64,000 nt of DNA, taken from contig JAJVHX010000007.1 in the NCBI GenBank assembly GCA_022072405.1, positions 1-64,000 on the forward strand, in the 5' to 3' direction. Under the pieces are notes generated by a model. It saw only the letters and a list, made by a program, of their open reading frames with translations. It was not told where the DNA came from and searched no databases. The position numbers and the translations under genes are program-made. Positions 44,526 to 53,094 of the stretch are shown here, in pieces (position 1 is the first letter of the stretch; every line of letters starts with the position of its first letter). This DNA is from Phycisphaerae bacterium (GTDB taxonomy: Bacteria > Planctomycetota > Phycisphaerae > UBA1845 > CAIVHJ01).

Positions 44526-45224
44526 ATGTCTATCCGTTACGCTGTTTTTCAGAATTCTTTGCAGGCCGGGCAGTTTTATCCGCGTCCGATCAGCGAAAAC
44601 ACGCGCACGCTGGAGACGCTGATCCGCAACATCAGCCAGAAGACCACCCTCTCTGCCGCTGATATTCAGGCGGTTATCCTGGCTTTTATCCAGGAGATCA
44701 TCGACGGTCTGCTGGATGGAGATCGCCTCAATATCGACGGGCTGGCCACTTTCAGCGTGCGGCTGTCGCAGGTGATGACGGCGATCACCGACCGCTTCGA
44801 TTTCGGGCAGGGCGGCCAGTTACTGGTCTCCACGACGGTTCATCCGGCGGTGACTTCTGCTGTTCGCTCACAAGCCACTTTCGAAAAACTGAACCTGCCG
44901 GCCAAGCAGCCGCTGCTGGTGAATTTTTTCGACGCGGCCTCCAAGCAGAGCGGTGTCTATACTGCTGGTTCCATCGGGCAGATCGCGGGTGAGAATCTGA
45001 AAATCGGCGACCTGTCTGTCGCGGACCAGGGCCTGTTCTTTATCAGCAACTCGGGCGGGACGGAAACGGCGGTGCAGGTGATTCAGAATAACGGCGATCG
45101 TAAGCTGGTCTTTGAGATTCCCAGCGGTCTCACGGGGAATCAGCGGCTGGTGGTGCGGACCCGCTATACGCCGACCGGTGCCCTGCGCAGCGGCGAACTT
45201 TCGGAGCCACTGCTGCCGGCCTGA
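44526..45224 (+). CDS. HU-like DNA-binding domain protein with DUF4469-like C-terminus
   Basis: The 232-residue protein has an N-terminal domain of about 120 residues with the pattern of HU/IHF-related proteins described in Bacteroidetes (LETLIRNISQKTTLSAADIQAV, then a beta arm with GDRLNIDGLATFSVRL). A C-terminal Ig-like domain (GSIGQIAGENLKIGD...GLFFISNSGG) of the DUF4469 type follows. Such proteins are thought to bind nucleic acid, but evidence is thin. It stands alone between the type VI genes and the efflux island. Confidence 0.7.
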   Translation: MSIRYAVFQNSLQAGQFYPRPISENTRTLETLIRNISQKTTLSAADIQAVILAFIQEIIDGLLDGDRLNIDGLATFSVRLSQVMTAITDRFDFGQGGQLLVSTTVHPAVTSAVRSQATFEKLNLPAKQPLLVNFFDAASKQSGVYTAGSIGQIAGENLKIGDLSVADQGLFFISNSGGTETAVQVIQNNGDRKLVFEIPSGLTGNQRLVVRTRYTPTGALRSGELSEPLLPA

Positions 45225-45287
45225 TACCGTTTCTGAAACCACCAAGACTCGAAGGCACCAAGTCATATCAAGTTATCAGTAAAACCA

Positions 45288-45321
45288 GAGGAGGCGGAAG
45301 GAATTTCCTTCCGGCCTCCTC
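45288..45321 (+). terminator. Long GC hairpin after the HU-like gene
   Basis: Arms gaggaggcggaaggaa and ttccttccggcctcctc pair over 16 positions with a single bulged C. The T-run is poor, so termination may be partly factor-dependent. Confidence 0.65.
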
Positions 45322-45371
45322 ACCTGCTATCTACGATCCACCATCCACGACTTACGATTCACTATCCCGTG

Positions 45372-45832
45372 TCCAGACGCTGGACAACGCCTGCGCAGCT
45401 GCTGGTGAACGACAGACGGGCAACTGGTGAACGGCTGACCAAAGCTTGATGAAGGGTTGACCAGCTGCTCGTGAAGCTTTCGCCTCATGCTAATTGATTA
45501 AGACGGTACCATTCACCTATCTTAGATTCTCTGTTGCCTGCGCTCATGTTGCTAATTTCTTGTTCTTGGTCTCTCTCAATTTCTATCCCATTCTGTGGTT
45601 TAAGAGCGTGTGTGAAAAGCGTTCCTGGGTCCAGTTATCGTCGAGGAATCATGAAGTGGATCATAACGCAACGGAGTAGGGTGGCGCGTTGTGGGAATAG
45701 GGATGGTCGTCCCGGCGCCGCTGTTGACGAAGTCCGCAAGCGGTGGTTCGCCGACCAGCGGCTGGTCAACCCTACGCCAGCCTTTGGTCAGTCGTTGACC
45801 AGCCGCTGGTCAACCGTTCAGCAGCCCCTGCT
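45372..45832. repeat. Two inverted 110-bp arrays of 22-bp repeats
   Basis: Array 1 (45372-45481) is five consecutive 22-mers, for example accagctgctcgtgaagc; array 2 (45723-45832) is five more on the opposite strand, for example accagcggctggtcaacg. Approximate unit consensus is ACCAGCnGCTGGTnAACGnnTG. Units 2-5 of array 1 align in register with units 1-4 of array 2, best for ACCAAAG...GAAGGGTTG. The 241 bases between are AT-rich and hold no convincing gene. Many units are themselves palindromic around AGCnGCT. Confidence 0.75.
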
Positions 45833-46282
45833 CCGGTTCTGCTCTGCGTCGGGTCGCTGTCGCCATGATGATTATATATACTCGTCCACCGATCGCTGAA
45901 CCTTAGCTGAGTAGCAGGCGCGAGGAAATTGGCCGATACAGGCTCATTCCCTTCCCAGGCCTCAACGAAAACCGACTCACCCACTTTTTAATAAAACTAT
46001 CCGACAACGAACAATACATTACATTGTTTCCTGGAATTCAATTAACGTAAATTAAGCCCGGTATGTACCTACAAAGCATAGATTATTATGATTATTTTGT
46101 GATTATTTCTGTGTACGTTAAACTCATTTTACTTTAGTCTGCATTTGGCAAAAATATCTAATGATACTTCTACCGAGGAGTTTTTAGGTCTATATTCTTC
46201 AACCACTTGATAGCTCTTATCTACAGTTATGAATGTTAGATAAGGGATAAGAAACTATATTGCTTTTATATAGGAATAATTC
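45833..46282. other. AT-rich upstream region of the sigma-54 activator gene
   Basis: No gene is supported in this 450-base stretch. It is clearly richer in A and T than its surroundings and ends with an inverted repeat described separately. It is the probable promoter and control region for the regulator that heads the efflux island. Confidence 0.5.
46216..46244. promoter_or_regulatory. Inverted repeat upstream of the sigma-54 activator
   Basis: cttatcta and tagataag are perfect 8-bp inverted repeats 13 bases apart, centred about 50 bases before the start codon. It could be a protein-binding site or an RNA hairpin in the leader. Confidence 0.4.
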
Positions 46283-47839
46283 GTGTCAGGTGTTGCGATA
46301 AATAGCCAGGTTGCCGCTGTTGGGGAACAGTACCAGGCATTGCTCGCTGTATCGACTGCGATCACCACACAGCGGGACTTGCCGGCATTGTTTCATGAGT
46401 TGGGTACGCAACTTGTCCAGGTAGTGCATTTCGATGCCCTCTCTCTCGTGCTGCACGAGGAGGACACTGACCTGATGCGGTTGCATGTCTTGAAATCGCG
46501 AGAACAGCTTTCCCCGCCGCCCGTGATCGACCTGCGTCCGGAACACGACCCCGCAGGCGAAGTCTGGCGAACTCAGCAGCCGCTTATAACCTCGAACATG
46601 GACGAGCTGCAGCGTTGGCCAAAGTTTCTAGAATGGGTAAGGCCGTACGAAGCGCAAAGCCATTGCTGGCTGCCTCTGACCACAGCGCGACAGCGGCTGG
46701 GCGCTCTGGTTTTCACGTCCAAGCAGCCCGCGACCTATGACGGATCGGACGTGCACTTCCTGCAGCTAGTCGCTAACCAAGTGGCTGTGGCCGTCGAGAA
46801 TGCTCTGGCGTTCCAGGAGATCGAGGCGCTGAAGGACAAGCTCGCCAAGGAAAAGGCTTATCTGGAGGAAGAGGTTCGAACCGAGCACCATTTCGGTGAT
46901 ATTGTCGGCGAGAATGCGGCGCTGCGCGCTATTCTCCGGCAAATCGAAACGGTTGCTCCCACGGATTCCACAGTACTGATCCTCGGCGAAACCGGTACCG
47001 GCAAGGAACTGATCGCTCGATCCGTGCACGATTTGAGCCCGCGCCAAGGCCGTACGTTCGTCAAGCTGAATTGTGCGGCGATTCCTACAGGTTTGCTCGA
47101 AAGCGAATTGTTCGGTCATGAGAAAGGCGCCTTCACCGGTGCGATCAGCCAAAAACTGGGACGCTTTGAGTTGGCCCATCAGGGGACGTTGTTCCTTGAT
47201 GAAGTGGGCGATATTCCGCTTGAGCTTCAGCCCAAGCTGCTACGCGTGTTGCAGGAGCAGGAATTCGAGCGGCTCGGCGGCACGAAGACTATTCGCGTGA
47301 ACGTGCGTGTGGTGGCCGCCACCCACCGCAACCTCATGGAGATGATTGCGGAAAATCGCTTCCGGAGCGATTTGTATTATCGGCTATATGTCTTTCCGAT
47401 CACACTGCCATCGTTGCGCGAGCGCCCGGATGACATCCCGCGTCTGGTGCGTCACTTCACCCAGAGTTTCGCGCGTCGCATGGGTCGGCGGATTGAATCC
47501 ATCCCGTCATCGGTAATGGATGCCCTGGCTCGCTACTCCTGGCCGGGCAACGTGCGCGAGCTGCAAAACGTGATCGAGCGGGCGGTGATTCTCTCTCCTG
47601 GTCCGACACTGCAGGTCGCGTTGACCGATTTGCAGCCTGTACCGATACAGCCCGCGACCCCAACTACTGCAGCGGAAGCGATTACTCTTACCGATGCCGA
47701 ACGAGAGCATATCCTGCGGGCATTGCGCGAAACCAATTGGGTTCTCGGCGGCCTCGATGGCGCTGCCGCCCGCCTGGGCATGAAGCGCTCCACGCTACAC
47801 TGGAAGATGAAGAAGCTCGGCATCACCCGCCCCGATTAG
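46283..47839 (+). CDS. Sigma-54-dependent transcriptional activator (GAF-AAA+-Fis)
   Basis: The 518-residue protein (GTG start, agga site) has an N-terminal GAF sensor domain (about 20-165), a linker coiled coil, and an AAA+ domain (about 205-440) with Walker A LGETGTGKELIARS, the sigma-54-contacting GAFTGA loop (about 282), LFLDEVGDI and RVVAATHRNL. A Fis-type helix-turn-helix closes the protein (VLGGLDGAAARLGMKRSTL). It resembles FhlA/NorR-type activators that sense small ligands. It heads the efflux island in the same direction; codon use and absence of dispersed repeats set the block apart. Confidence 0.93.
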   Translation: MSGVAINSQVAAVGEQYQALLAVSTAITTQRDLPALFHELGTQLVQVVHFDALSLVLHEEDTDLMRLHVLKSREQLSPPPVIDLRPEHDPAGEVWRTQQPLITSNMDELQRWPKFLEWVRPYEAQSHCWLPLTTARQRLGALVFTSKQPATYDGSDVHFLQLVANQVAVAVENALAFQEIEALKDKLAKEKAYLEEEVRTEHHFGDIVGENAALRAILRQIETVAPTDSTVLILGETGTGKELIARSVHDLSPRQGRTFVKLNCAAIPTGLLESELFGHEKGAFTGAISQKLGRFELAHQGTLFLDEVGDIPLELQPKLLRVLQEQEFERLGGTKTIRVNVRVVAATHRNLMEMIAENRFRSDLYYRLYVFPITLPSLRERPDDIPRLVRHFTQSFARRMGRRIESIPSSVMDALARYSWPGNVRELQNVIERAVILSPGPTLQVALTDLQPVPIQPATPTTAAEAITLTDAEREHILRALRETNWVLGGLDGAAARLGMKRSTLHWKMKKLGITRPD

Positions 47840-48029
47840 CGCGCTAATCTGCTGGCGCAGGTGCCAAGTGATTGGCGCTGCTTAGCTGGCGCGCCCCGCA
47901 AGCCTCCTACAACATTGCTATCAATAACTCCTTTCTTGGGCTTCTCTTAGAAAACAAGTGGCCAGAGATTACCCTTTTGGAATATCCAATGCTCATATAG
48001 GGCGTAGAGGAGGAAACAGACGGCCACAA

Positions 48030-48065
48030 GATCGCCGGCGAATGAAATAAGACGAGTCGGCGATC
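48030..48065. promoter_or_regulatory. Inverted repeat upstream of the STAS gene
   Basis: gatcgccg and cggcgatc form a perfect 8-bp stem around a 20-base spacer, 35 bases before the STAS start. The 260-base gap between the activator and STAS genes should hold a promoter; I could not find a convincing sigma-54 -24/-12 element. Confidence 0.35.
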
Positions 48066-48099
48066 GGTGGCCCCAGACTCCTTAACCGAGGTGTTTTCG

Positions 48100-48372
48100 A
48101 TGTTAAGAATCACGACGCAAGACCATCCGCGAGTCATCACCATCCTGCTCGAAGGCCGACTGGAAGGGCCCTGGGTGCGTGAGCTGGAACTGTGCTGGCG
48201 CAGCATGCTGGACGGCGAGAGCAGGCCAACCATTTGCGTGGATCTGACGGGTGTGACCTACATCGACGCGGCGGGCAAGGCTCGGCTGGCCCAACTGCAC
48301 GAGCAAGGAGCACGGTTCGTTGCCAGTGGCTGCGCGACGAAAGCCGTGGTGGCCGAGATAGTCGATCCCTGA
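48100..48372 (+). CDS. STAS-domain protein lacking the phosphorylatable serine
   Basis: From Met 48100 (ribosome-binding site gaggtg) the protein has 90 residues and is a single STAS domain: VITILLEGRLEGPWV, then ICVDLTGVTYIDAAGKARL. In anti-anti-sigma factors the latter motif is usually D-S-S/S-G with a phosphorylated Ser; here it is D-A-A-G. It should therefore not be switched by phosphorylation at that site. The SpoIIE-type phosphatase gene follows 55 bases later. Confidence 0.8.
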   Translation: MLRITTQDHPRVITILLEGRLEGPWVRELELCWRSMLDGESRPTICVDLTGVTYIDAAGKARLAQLHEQGARFVASGCATKAVVAEIVDP

Positions 48373-48426
48373 ACAACAAATATCACCAACATGCCTGTAA
48401 ATGCGCGGGCAGTCAGGAGAATTTTC

Positions 48427-49290
48427 ATGTCAGCAAAGGATGACCCATCAACCCCGGGAAGCACCACAACAACTGCACACGCACAACTGGCCGACCATGT
48501 CCTCCGACTGAACCGCGAGTTACGCAAAGCACGAAGCCAGCTGGCCAGCTACAGTGATACACTCGTCGCGATCCAACGCTCGATTCTGCCGCAACAACTG
48601 CCCGGCGTTCCGGGCCTTGATCTGGCGGTTCGATTCGCCGATGTCGATGGCGTCGGTGGCGACTTCTATGACGTACGGCCGATCGGACCCGGTTGCTGGG
48701 CGATTATCATCGGTGACGTGAGCGGCCACGGTCCTGCCGCCGCGGCGATCCTCGCTTTGGTTCACGCCTTGGGCAACACCTTCCCCAACCAGGATGCAGC
48801 CCTTTCACCGGGTGAAGCTTTGACATTGATCAACCAGCCCTTGGCAACTCGTTATCTGGCTGATACAGGCAAATTCATGACCGCTTTCGTGGGTTCCTAT
48901 CACGTAGAAACCCAGATACTCACTTATTCCGCGGCGGGCCACCCTCCGCCGCGACTGGTGCGCGGTAACGCGATTCACCGGCTCGATGCGGTCTCCGGAA
49001 TGCCGCTGGGCATCGACAGCAACTGCACATATCGGAACGAGTGCTTGCAACTCCAGTCGGGCGACCGCCTGGTTTTGTTCACCGACGGCATCACGGAAAG
49101 CACCAATGCATTATGCGAACTCTACGGTGACGAGCGTCTGGATAGCGTCCTGCGTGATCCGGCGAGTAGCGCTGCAGAACTGCTGGGCCGCGTGGTCGAA
49201 TCTGCACGGACATTCCGGGCGGAACGACCGGCGGATGATGATGAAACGTGCCTCGTTGCGATGGTCAAAACTCTTCAACAGAACGCTTGA
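48427..49290 (+). CDS. SpoIIE/RsbU-type PP2C protein phosphatase
   Basis: The 287-residue protein (Met 48427, aggag site) begins with a short coiled coil (LNRELRKARSQLASYSDTLV) and then a PP2C-like domain of the SpoIIE family: ILPQQLPGVPGLDLAVRF, VGGDFYDV (metal Asp), IGDVSGHGPAAA (metal Asp), YSAAGHPPPRL, LFTDGITES and DDETCLVAM. Such enzymes dephosphorylate STAS proteins. No sensor domain is attached. The adjacent STAS protein lacks the target serine, so its substrate may be elsewhere. Confidence 0.9.
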   Translation: MSAKDDPSTPGSTTTTAHAQLADHVLRLNRELRKARSQLASYSDTLVAIQRSILPQQLPGVPGLDLAVRFADVDGVGGDFYDVRPIGPGCWAIIIGDVSGHGPAAAAILALVHALGNTFPNQDAALSPGEALTLINQPLATRYLADTGKFMTAFVGSYHVETQILTYSAAGHPPPRLVRGNAIHRLDAVSGMPLGIDSNCTYRNECLQLQSGDRLVLFTDGITESTNALCELYGDERLDSVLRDPASSAAELLGRVVESARTFRAERPADDDETCLVAMVKTLQQNA

Positions 49291-49314
49291 GTTTGATGAA
49301 AGTGAGGTTGTGCG

Positions 49315-50919
49315 ATGGCGATCACAAATGATGAACGCGCTCGAACTTCGAGCGAAACCGATCAATATTTTTCTGAAGCGTTGCTGCCTGCAGCGGAGGA
49401 CAGTTCTCCTGCTGAATTAGCCGATCAGCCGGCAGAACTCCCTCCTGCTCACCGCACGTCTTCTTCAGCAACCGTAGCCAGTCCGCGACGACACCGCCTG
49501 AAAAAGTGGGCAATCGCAGCGGTGGTCGTGGCTGGCTTGGCGGTTGCCGGATATTACTACCTGCTCCCCATCGTGGATACCGCACTGAACGCCGTGAGTA
49601 CCGATGACGCTTACGTCAATGGCCACGCAACCTTCGTGGCTTCACGGGTGTCAGGTCAAGTGACCAAAGTGCTGGTGGACGACAATCAGCGGGTGAAGAA
49701 GGGTGATGTTCTCGTACAGCTCGATCCCGAGCCTTACGACGTACAAGTCAACATCGCCAAGGCCGCCGTTGATGCCGCGCGGGCTGATCTCGAAGTTGTA
49801 CGGGCGCAAACGCGCGGCTTACAGGCGCAAATCAGCAGTCAGCATTTTGCACTGTTGCACGCGATCGAGGAAGTGGACAATCAGATTGCGCTGCTTCATG
49901 CCCGCGTCGCCACGCTTAACGCCCGGCAGGCGACATTCGACAATGCCGAATATGAGTATCACCGCATCGAGCGGTTGTTCAAAACGAGTGTTGCGAATGA
50001 GAAAGAGATGGAAGACGCCACGGCCGCTCTGAAGGTGGCCCAAGCCCAGGTGGATGAAGCCCGGGAAGCAATCTACCAGGTGCGTGTTGCCCTGGGTCTG
50101 CCGCGCAGCCCCGAATCGGGCGATCTCACGGAAGTGCCTCCTAATCTGGATCAGACTTTTTCTGTGGTGCGGCAGACGCAGGCCAGCCTCATCCAGGCGG
50201 CGGCCCAACTGGGGGTGAATCAACCGCTTGATGATTCTCCCCGAGATATGGTCGCGAAATTCCAACAGCGCGATCCGGAGGGCAATATTGACCGGATCTT
50301 TGCGATGTTGCTGGAGGATGCTCCTGCGGTCAGGCAGGCGCAAGCCAGGCTGGCTTCGGCCCAGCGCCGTCTTAATGAGGCTGAATTGAACCGCCGTTAC
50401 TGTGACATTGTCAGCGAGATCGACGGTGTGGTGACCCGCCGCAACGTCAATCCCGGTAACACCGTTCAAGCGGGACAAGCACTCATGGCCGTCCGCTCGC
50501 TGACTGAAATCTGGATTGATGCCAATTTTAAGGAGACGCAGCTCGCTGATCTGCGCATTGGTCAGCGCGTTAGCTGCAAAGTGGATATGTACGGCCACCA
50601 TCGTGAGTTCGAAGGGCGCATCACCGGATTTACCATGGGAACGGGCCAGACACTCGCACTTCTGCCACCGCAGAACGCGACGGGTAACTTCGTCAAAATC
50701 ATCCAGCGCCTGCCGGTTCGCATCGAGCTGCTCGATTATAACCCCGACGAGGCGCCGCTGTTCGTCGGTCTCTCGGTCGAACCGTTCGTCTACTTCAAGG
50801 AACCGCCCACCGGTCCGCACGCCGGAGAAATCCTGCAACCACTGGCCGATCTTCCGTCCGCCGAATCGGGCACTACCACCGGTATTGCAACTTCATCCGC
50901 AAAGGTGAACGAATCATGA
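49315..50919 (+). CDS. HlyD/EmrA-family membrane fusion protein
   Basis: The 534-residue protein has an N-terminal cytoplasmic tail, one membrane helix (about 60-85), the lipoyl-like motif GQVTKVLVDDNQRVKKGDVLVQLDPEPY, a long helical hairpin (about 140-340), and a second lipoyl half (YCDIVSEIDGVVTRRNVNPG). This is the EmrA type of periplasmic adaptor working with a major-facilitator pump. It is longer than EmrA (about 390), mainly through the hairpin. Its stop codon overlaps the pump gene start (ATGA). Confidence 0.92.
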   Translation: MAITNDERARTSSETDQYFSEALLPAAEDSSPAELADQPAELPPAHRTSSSATVASPRRHRLKKWAIAAVVVAGLAVAGYYYLLPIVDTALNAVSTDDAYVNGHATFVASRVSGQVTKVLVDDNQRVKKGDVLVQLDPEPYDVQVNIAKAAVDAARADLEVVRAQTRGLQAQISSQHFALLHAIEEVDNQIALLHARVATLNARQATFDNAEYEYHRIERLFKTSVANEKEMEDATAALKVAQAQVDEAREAIYQVRVALGLPRSPESGDLTEVPPNLDQTFSVVRQTQASLIQAAAQLGVNQPLDDSPRDMVAKFQQRDPEGNIDRIFAMLLEDAPAVRQAQARLASAQRRLNEAELNRRYCDIVSEIDGVVTRRNVNPGNTVQAGQALMAVRSLTEIWIDANFKETQLADLRIGQRVSCKVDMYGHHREFEGRITGFTMGTGQTLALLPPQNATGNFVKIIQRLPVRIELLDYNPDEAPLFVGLSVEPFVYFKEPPTGPHAGEILQPLADLPSAESGTTTGIATSSAKVNES

Positions 50920-52523
50920 CTACCATAGCCGTCAATCCGGCATTGAATCGTTCGACGGTGAATCCCTGGCTTGTGGCTATCGCCGTGGTCGTACCCACCT
51001 TCATGGAAATTCTGGACACGACCGTCGCCAATGTCGCATTACGTTACATGGCCGGCGGCCTGGCGGCGCCAGTATCCGACAGCGAGTGGGTCATCACCAG
51101 CTACCTGGCTGCGAATGCCATCGTCCTGCCGATCACCGGCTGGTTGTCATCACGCCTTGGCCGACGTAACTACTTCCTGCTCTCCATCGCCGTCTTCACC
51201 ATTTCCTCTGCTCTATGCGGTCTGGCTACCAGCCTTGAGCAGATGATCCTGTTCCGGGTGATCCAGGGATTATCGGGTGGCGGACTTCAGCCATGCAGCC
51301 AGGGAGTTTTGCTGGACAATTTCCCACCCGAGAAGCAAGGTACGGCTATGACGCTGTTCGGGCTGGCTGCCATCATCGCACCGATCGTGGGACCCACGCT
51401 GGGAGGCTGGCTATGCGTGAACTACAACTGGCGGTGGATTTTTCTCATCAACGTTCCGATCGGCCTCTTCGCGCTGGCCGCCTCATACCTGTTGATTGAA
51501 GACCCAGATTACCTCAAACGCGAGCGTGCAGAGTTGCGTCACCAGCCGCTGAATTTCGATTACATCGGACTGGGTGTTTTGGCGCTAGTGATGTCCTGTT
51601 GGGAGATTATCCTGAGCAAGGGTCAGGAGTGGGATTGGCTGGGTGATCCGTTTGGGCGCATGCCGTTTCTGGTGATGCTGTTCGTCGTGGGGCTTGTCTT
51701 TTTAATTGTCTGGGAGATGCGGATCGCCAATCCAATCATCAACTTCCGAGTTTTGGGAGATCGCAATCTGGCCATGTCTTGCGTGATCCTGTTCTGTTCA
51801 TTCGCCGTGGTATATGGAGCGAGCATCGCCTTGCCGGGTATGTTGCAGACGCTTTTCGGTTATGACGCCCTCCGCGCCGGTCTGGTGATGTCACCGTCGG
51901 GGGTGTCTTCGATGGCCGCAATGGTGCTCGTCGGTGTATTGCTGGGCCGGCAATTCGATGCCCGCTGGATGATCGCCGCGGGATTGGTGGCGATGGCTGC
52001 CGGAAGCTACTGGATGGCACGGATGAATCTTCTGATCGGCCCGTGGCAGGTGGTCGGCCCGCGGATGTTGCTGACGCTCGGCCTGGGACTGATTTTCGCC
52101 CCGGCGAATGTGGCGGCATTCAAATACATTCCATTACATCTACGCGGGGCGGCGGTCGGGCTGCTCGCCCTACTGCGTACTGAGGGCGGTAGCGTTGGCA
52201 CATCGATGACCAAGACGGTCGTAGATCGACAACTGCAGTTTCATACTGAGCGGGTGGGCGAATTCCTCGACCCGCTGAATCCGCACGTGAATACGTTTCT
52301 GGATCAGTCCAGGGCGTTCTTTTTACAGCATACCGGTGATCCATCCGGCGCTCAGCTGGGAGCCCTGCAAGCACTGGCCGAATTGCGCCTGCAGCAAGCT
52401 GCTTCGATGGCCTACTTCGATGTCTTCTGGTTGTGTGGTGTTCTATCTCTGGTTCTGGTCATTCTAATTTTTCTGATGAAGCGTTCTGTGGCCGAAAAGG
52501 GTGAAATCATCGGGGCAGAGTAG
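50916..52523 (+). CDS. DHA2-family major-facilitator drug exporter (EmrB-like)
   Basis: The 535-residue protein has the 14-helix DHA2 layout with landmarks EILDTTVANVALRYMAGGL (motif D1), GWLSSRLGRRNYFLLS (motif A), LFRVIQGLSGGGLQPCSQ (motif B) and LAAIIAPIVGPTLGGWLC (motif C, antiporter signature). EmrB-type pumps export hydrophobic drugs or acids by proton antiport with an EmrA adaptor. No TolC-like gene is nearby. Confidence 0.94.
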   Translation: MTTIAVNPALNRSTVNPWLVAIAVVVPTFMEILDTTVANVALRYMAGGLAAPVSDSEWVITSYLAANAIVLPITGWLSSRLGRRNYFLLSIAVFTISSALCGLATSLEQMILFRVIQGLSGGGLQPCSQGVLLDNFPPEKQGTAMTLFGLAAIIAPIVGPTLGGWLCVNYNWRWIFLINVPIGLFALAASYLLIEDPDYLKRERAELRHQPLNFDYIGLGVLALVMSCWEIILSKGQEWDWLGDPFGRMPFLVMLFVVGLVFLIVWEMRIANPIINFRVLGDRNLAMSCVILFCSFAVVYGASIALPGMLQTLFGYDALRAGLVMSPSGVSSMAAMVLVGVLLGRQFDARWMIAAGLVAMAAGSYWMARMNLLIGPWQVVGPRMLLTLGLGLIFAPANVAAFKYIPLHLRGAAVGLLALLRTEGGSVGTSMTKTVVDRQLQFHTERVGEFLDPLNPHVNTFLDQSRAFFLQHTGDPSGAQLGALQALAELRLQQAASMAYFDVFWLCGVLSLVLVILIFLMKRSVAEKGEIIGAE

Positions 52524-52539
52524 GCCGTATAGACGAATT

Positions 52540-52674
52540 GGCCTGCCCCCCTAGAACTGGACCAGGTGGAGAGGGATACGAAGTATTACTCTACACTAGA
52601 GAGGAAGGAGGCAGCAAATGAAAGGCAAGCGTTATTCCCCGGAACAGATCATCCACAAGCTTCGCGCGGGCTAA
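52540..52674 (+). pseudogene. Left end of an IS3-family element, truncated at a REP-A repeat
   Basis: From 52618 the sequence encodes MKGKRYSPEQIIHKLRAG and stops. The first 15 residues are the start of an IS3-family OrfA (KRYSPEQIIxKLR), and an aaggagg site precedes it. The upstream stretch (ctagaactggaccagg) is plausible IS3 terminal sequence. The reading frame is cut exactly where the dispersed repeat begins (aagCTTCGCGCGGGCT). Confidence 0.75.
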
Positions 52675-52692
52675 CGCGAGTGGCTGTTTGAA
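52659..52692 (+). repeat. REP-A repeat at the IS3 remnant
   Basis: ctTCGCGCGGGCTaaCGCGAGTGGCTgTTTGAAtaa. The right arm is degenerate. It marks the right edge of the efflux block and supplies the stop codon of the truncated orfA. Confidence 0.7.
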
Positions 52693-53094
52693 TAATCAAT
52701 CCAAGCCTGGTGCATTTTCAAATTTGCGATATCGGCCGGCGGTTCTTGGATGCGGTCCAAAACGTCCGACACTGAGGCTGGATGCAGCCGATTCATTTAT
52801 TGAACACAGATACGGGGGTCGGTTGTTATGAGAAAATTAAATCCGCTCTAGTCTCCGGTTGGTGAAGTAGTGGGACAGAGCCGAGCCAGGTGATCATCCA
52901 GCGCTGCGATCATAATCAGTATCAAATCAGTCGGTAATCTACTGGCTGGTTGAAAGGAGATCGGGTCAAGGCACTTGGGGTCAGTGGGGTGAAAGGTTAT
53001 AATGCATATTGCATATCAATATGCAGTTGAGCCGTTGATTGGAATTAACGGTTGAAGCTGCACCACTCCCCCTCGACCAGGGAGCGATACCGAG
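52693..53094. other. Intergenic region, about 400 bp
   Basis: No gene is supported. Around 52848-52857 a fragment resembling the end of Element B occurs (aatccgctctag). The palindrome at 53003 is listed separately. Confidence 0.4.
53003..53025. promoter_or_regulatory. Perfect palindrome upstream of the thioredoxin/dockerin-like gene
   Basis: tgcatattg and caatatgca are perfect 9-bp inverted repeats separated by five bases, about 70 bases before the start codon. The short spacing and AT-rich arms look like a dimeric repressor or activator site. Confidence 0.5.

Noticed and set aside
45372-45832. CRISPR array or plasmid iteron origin
   Set aside because: The 22-mers are contiguous with no spacers, so this is not CRISPR. 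No replication initiator gene is nearby, so an origin is unsupported.
47840-48099. Possible sigma-54 promoter before the STAS gene
   Set aside because: Several TGGC motifs occur, but none has GC at the required spacing for a -24/-12 promoter, for example ttggcgctgcttagc is one base short.
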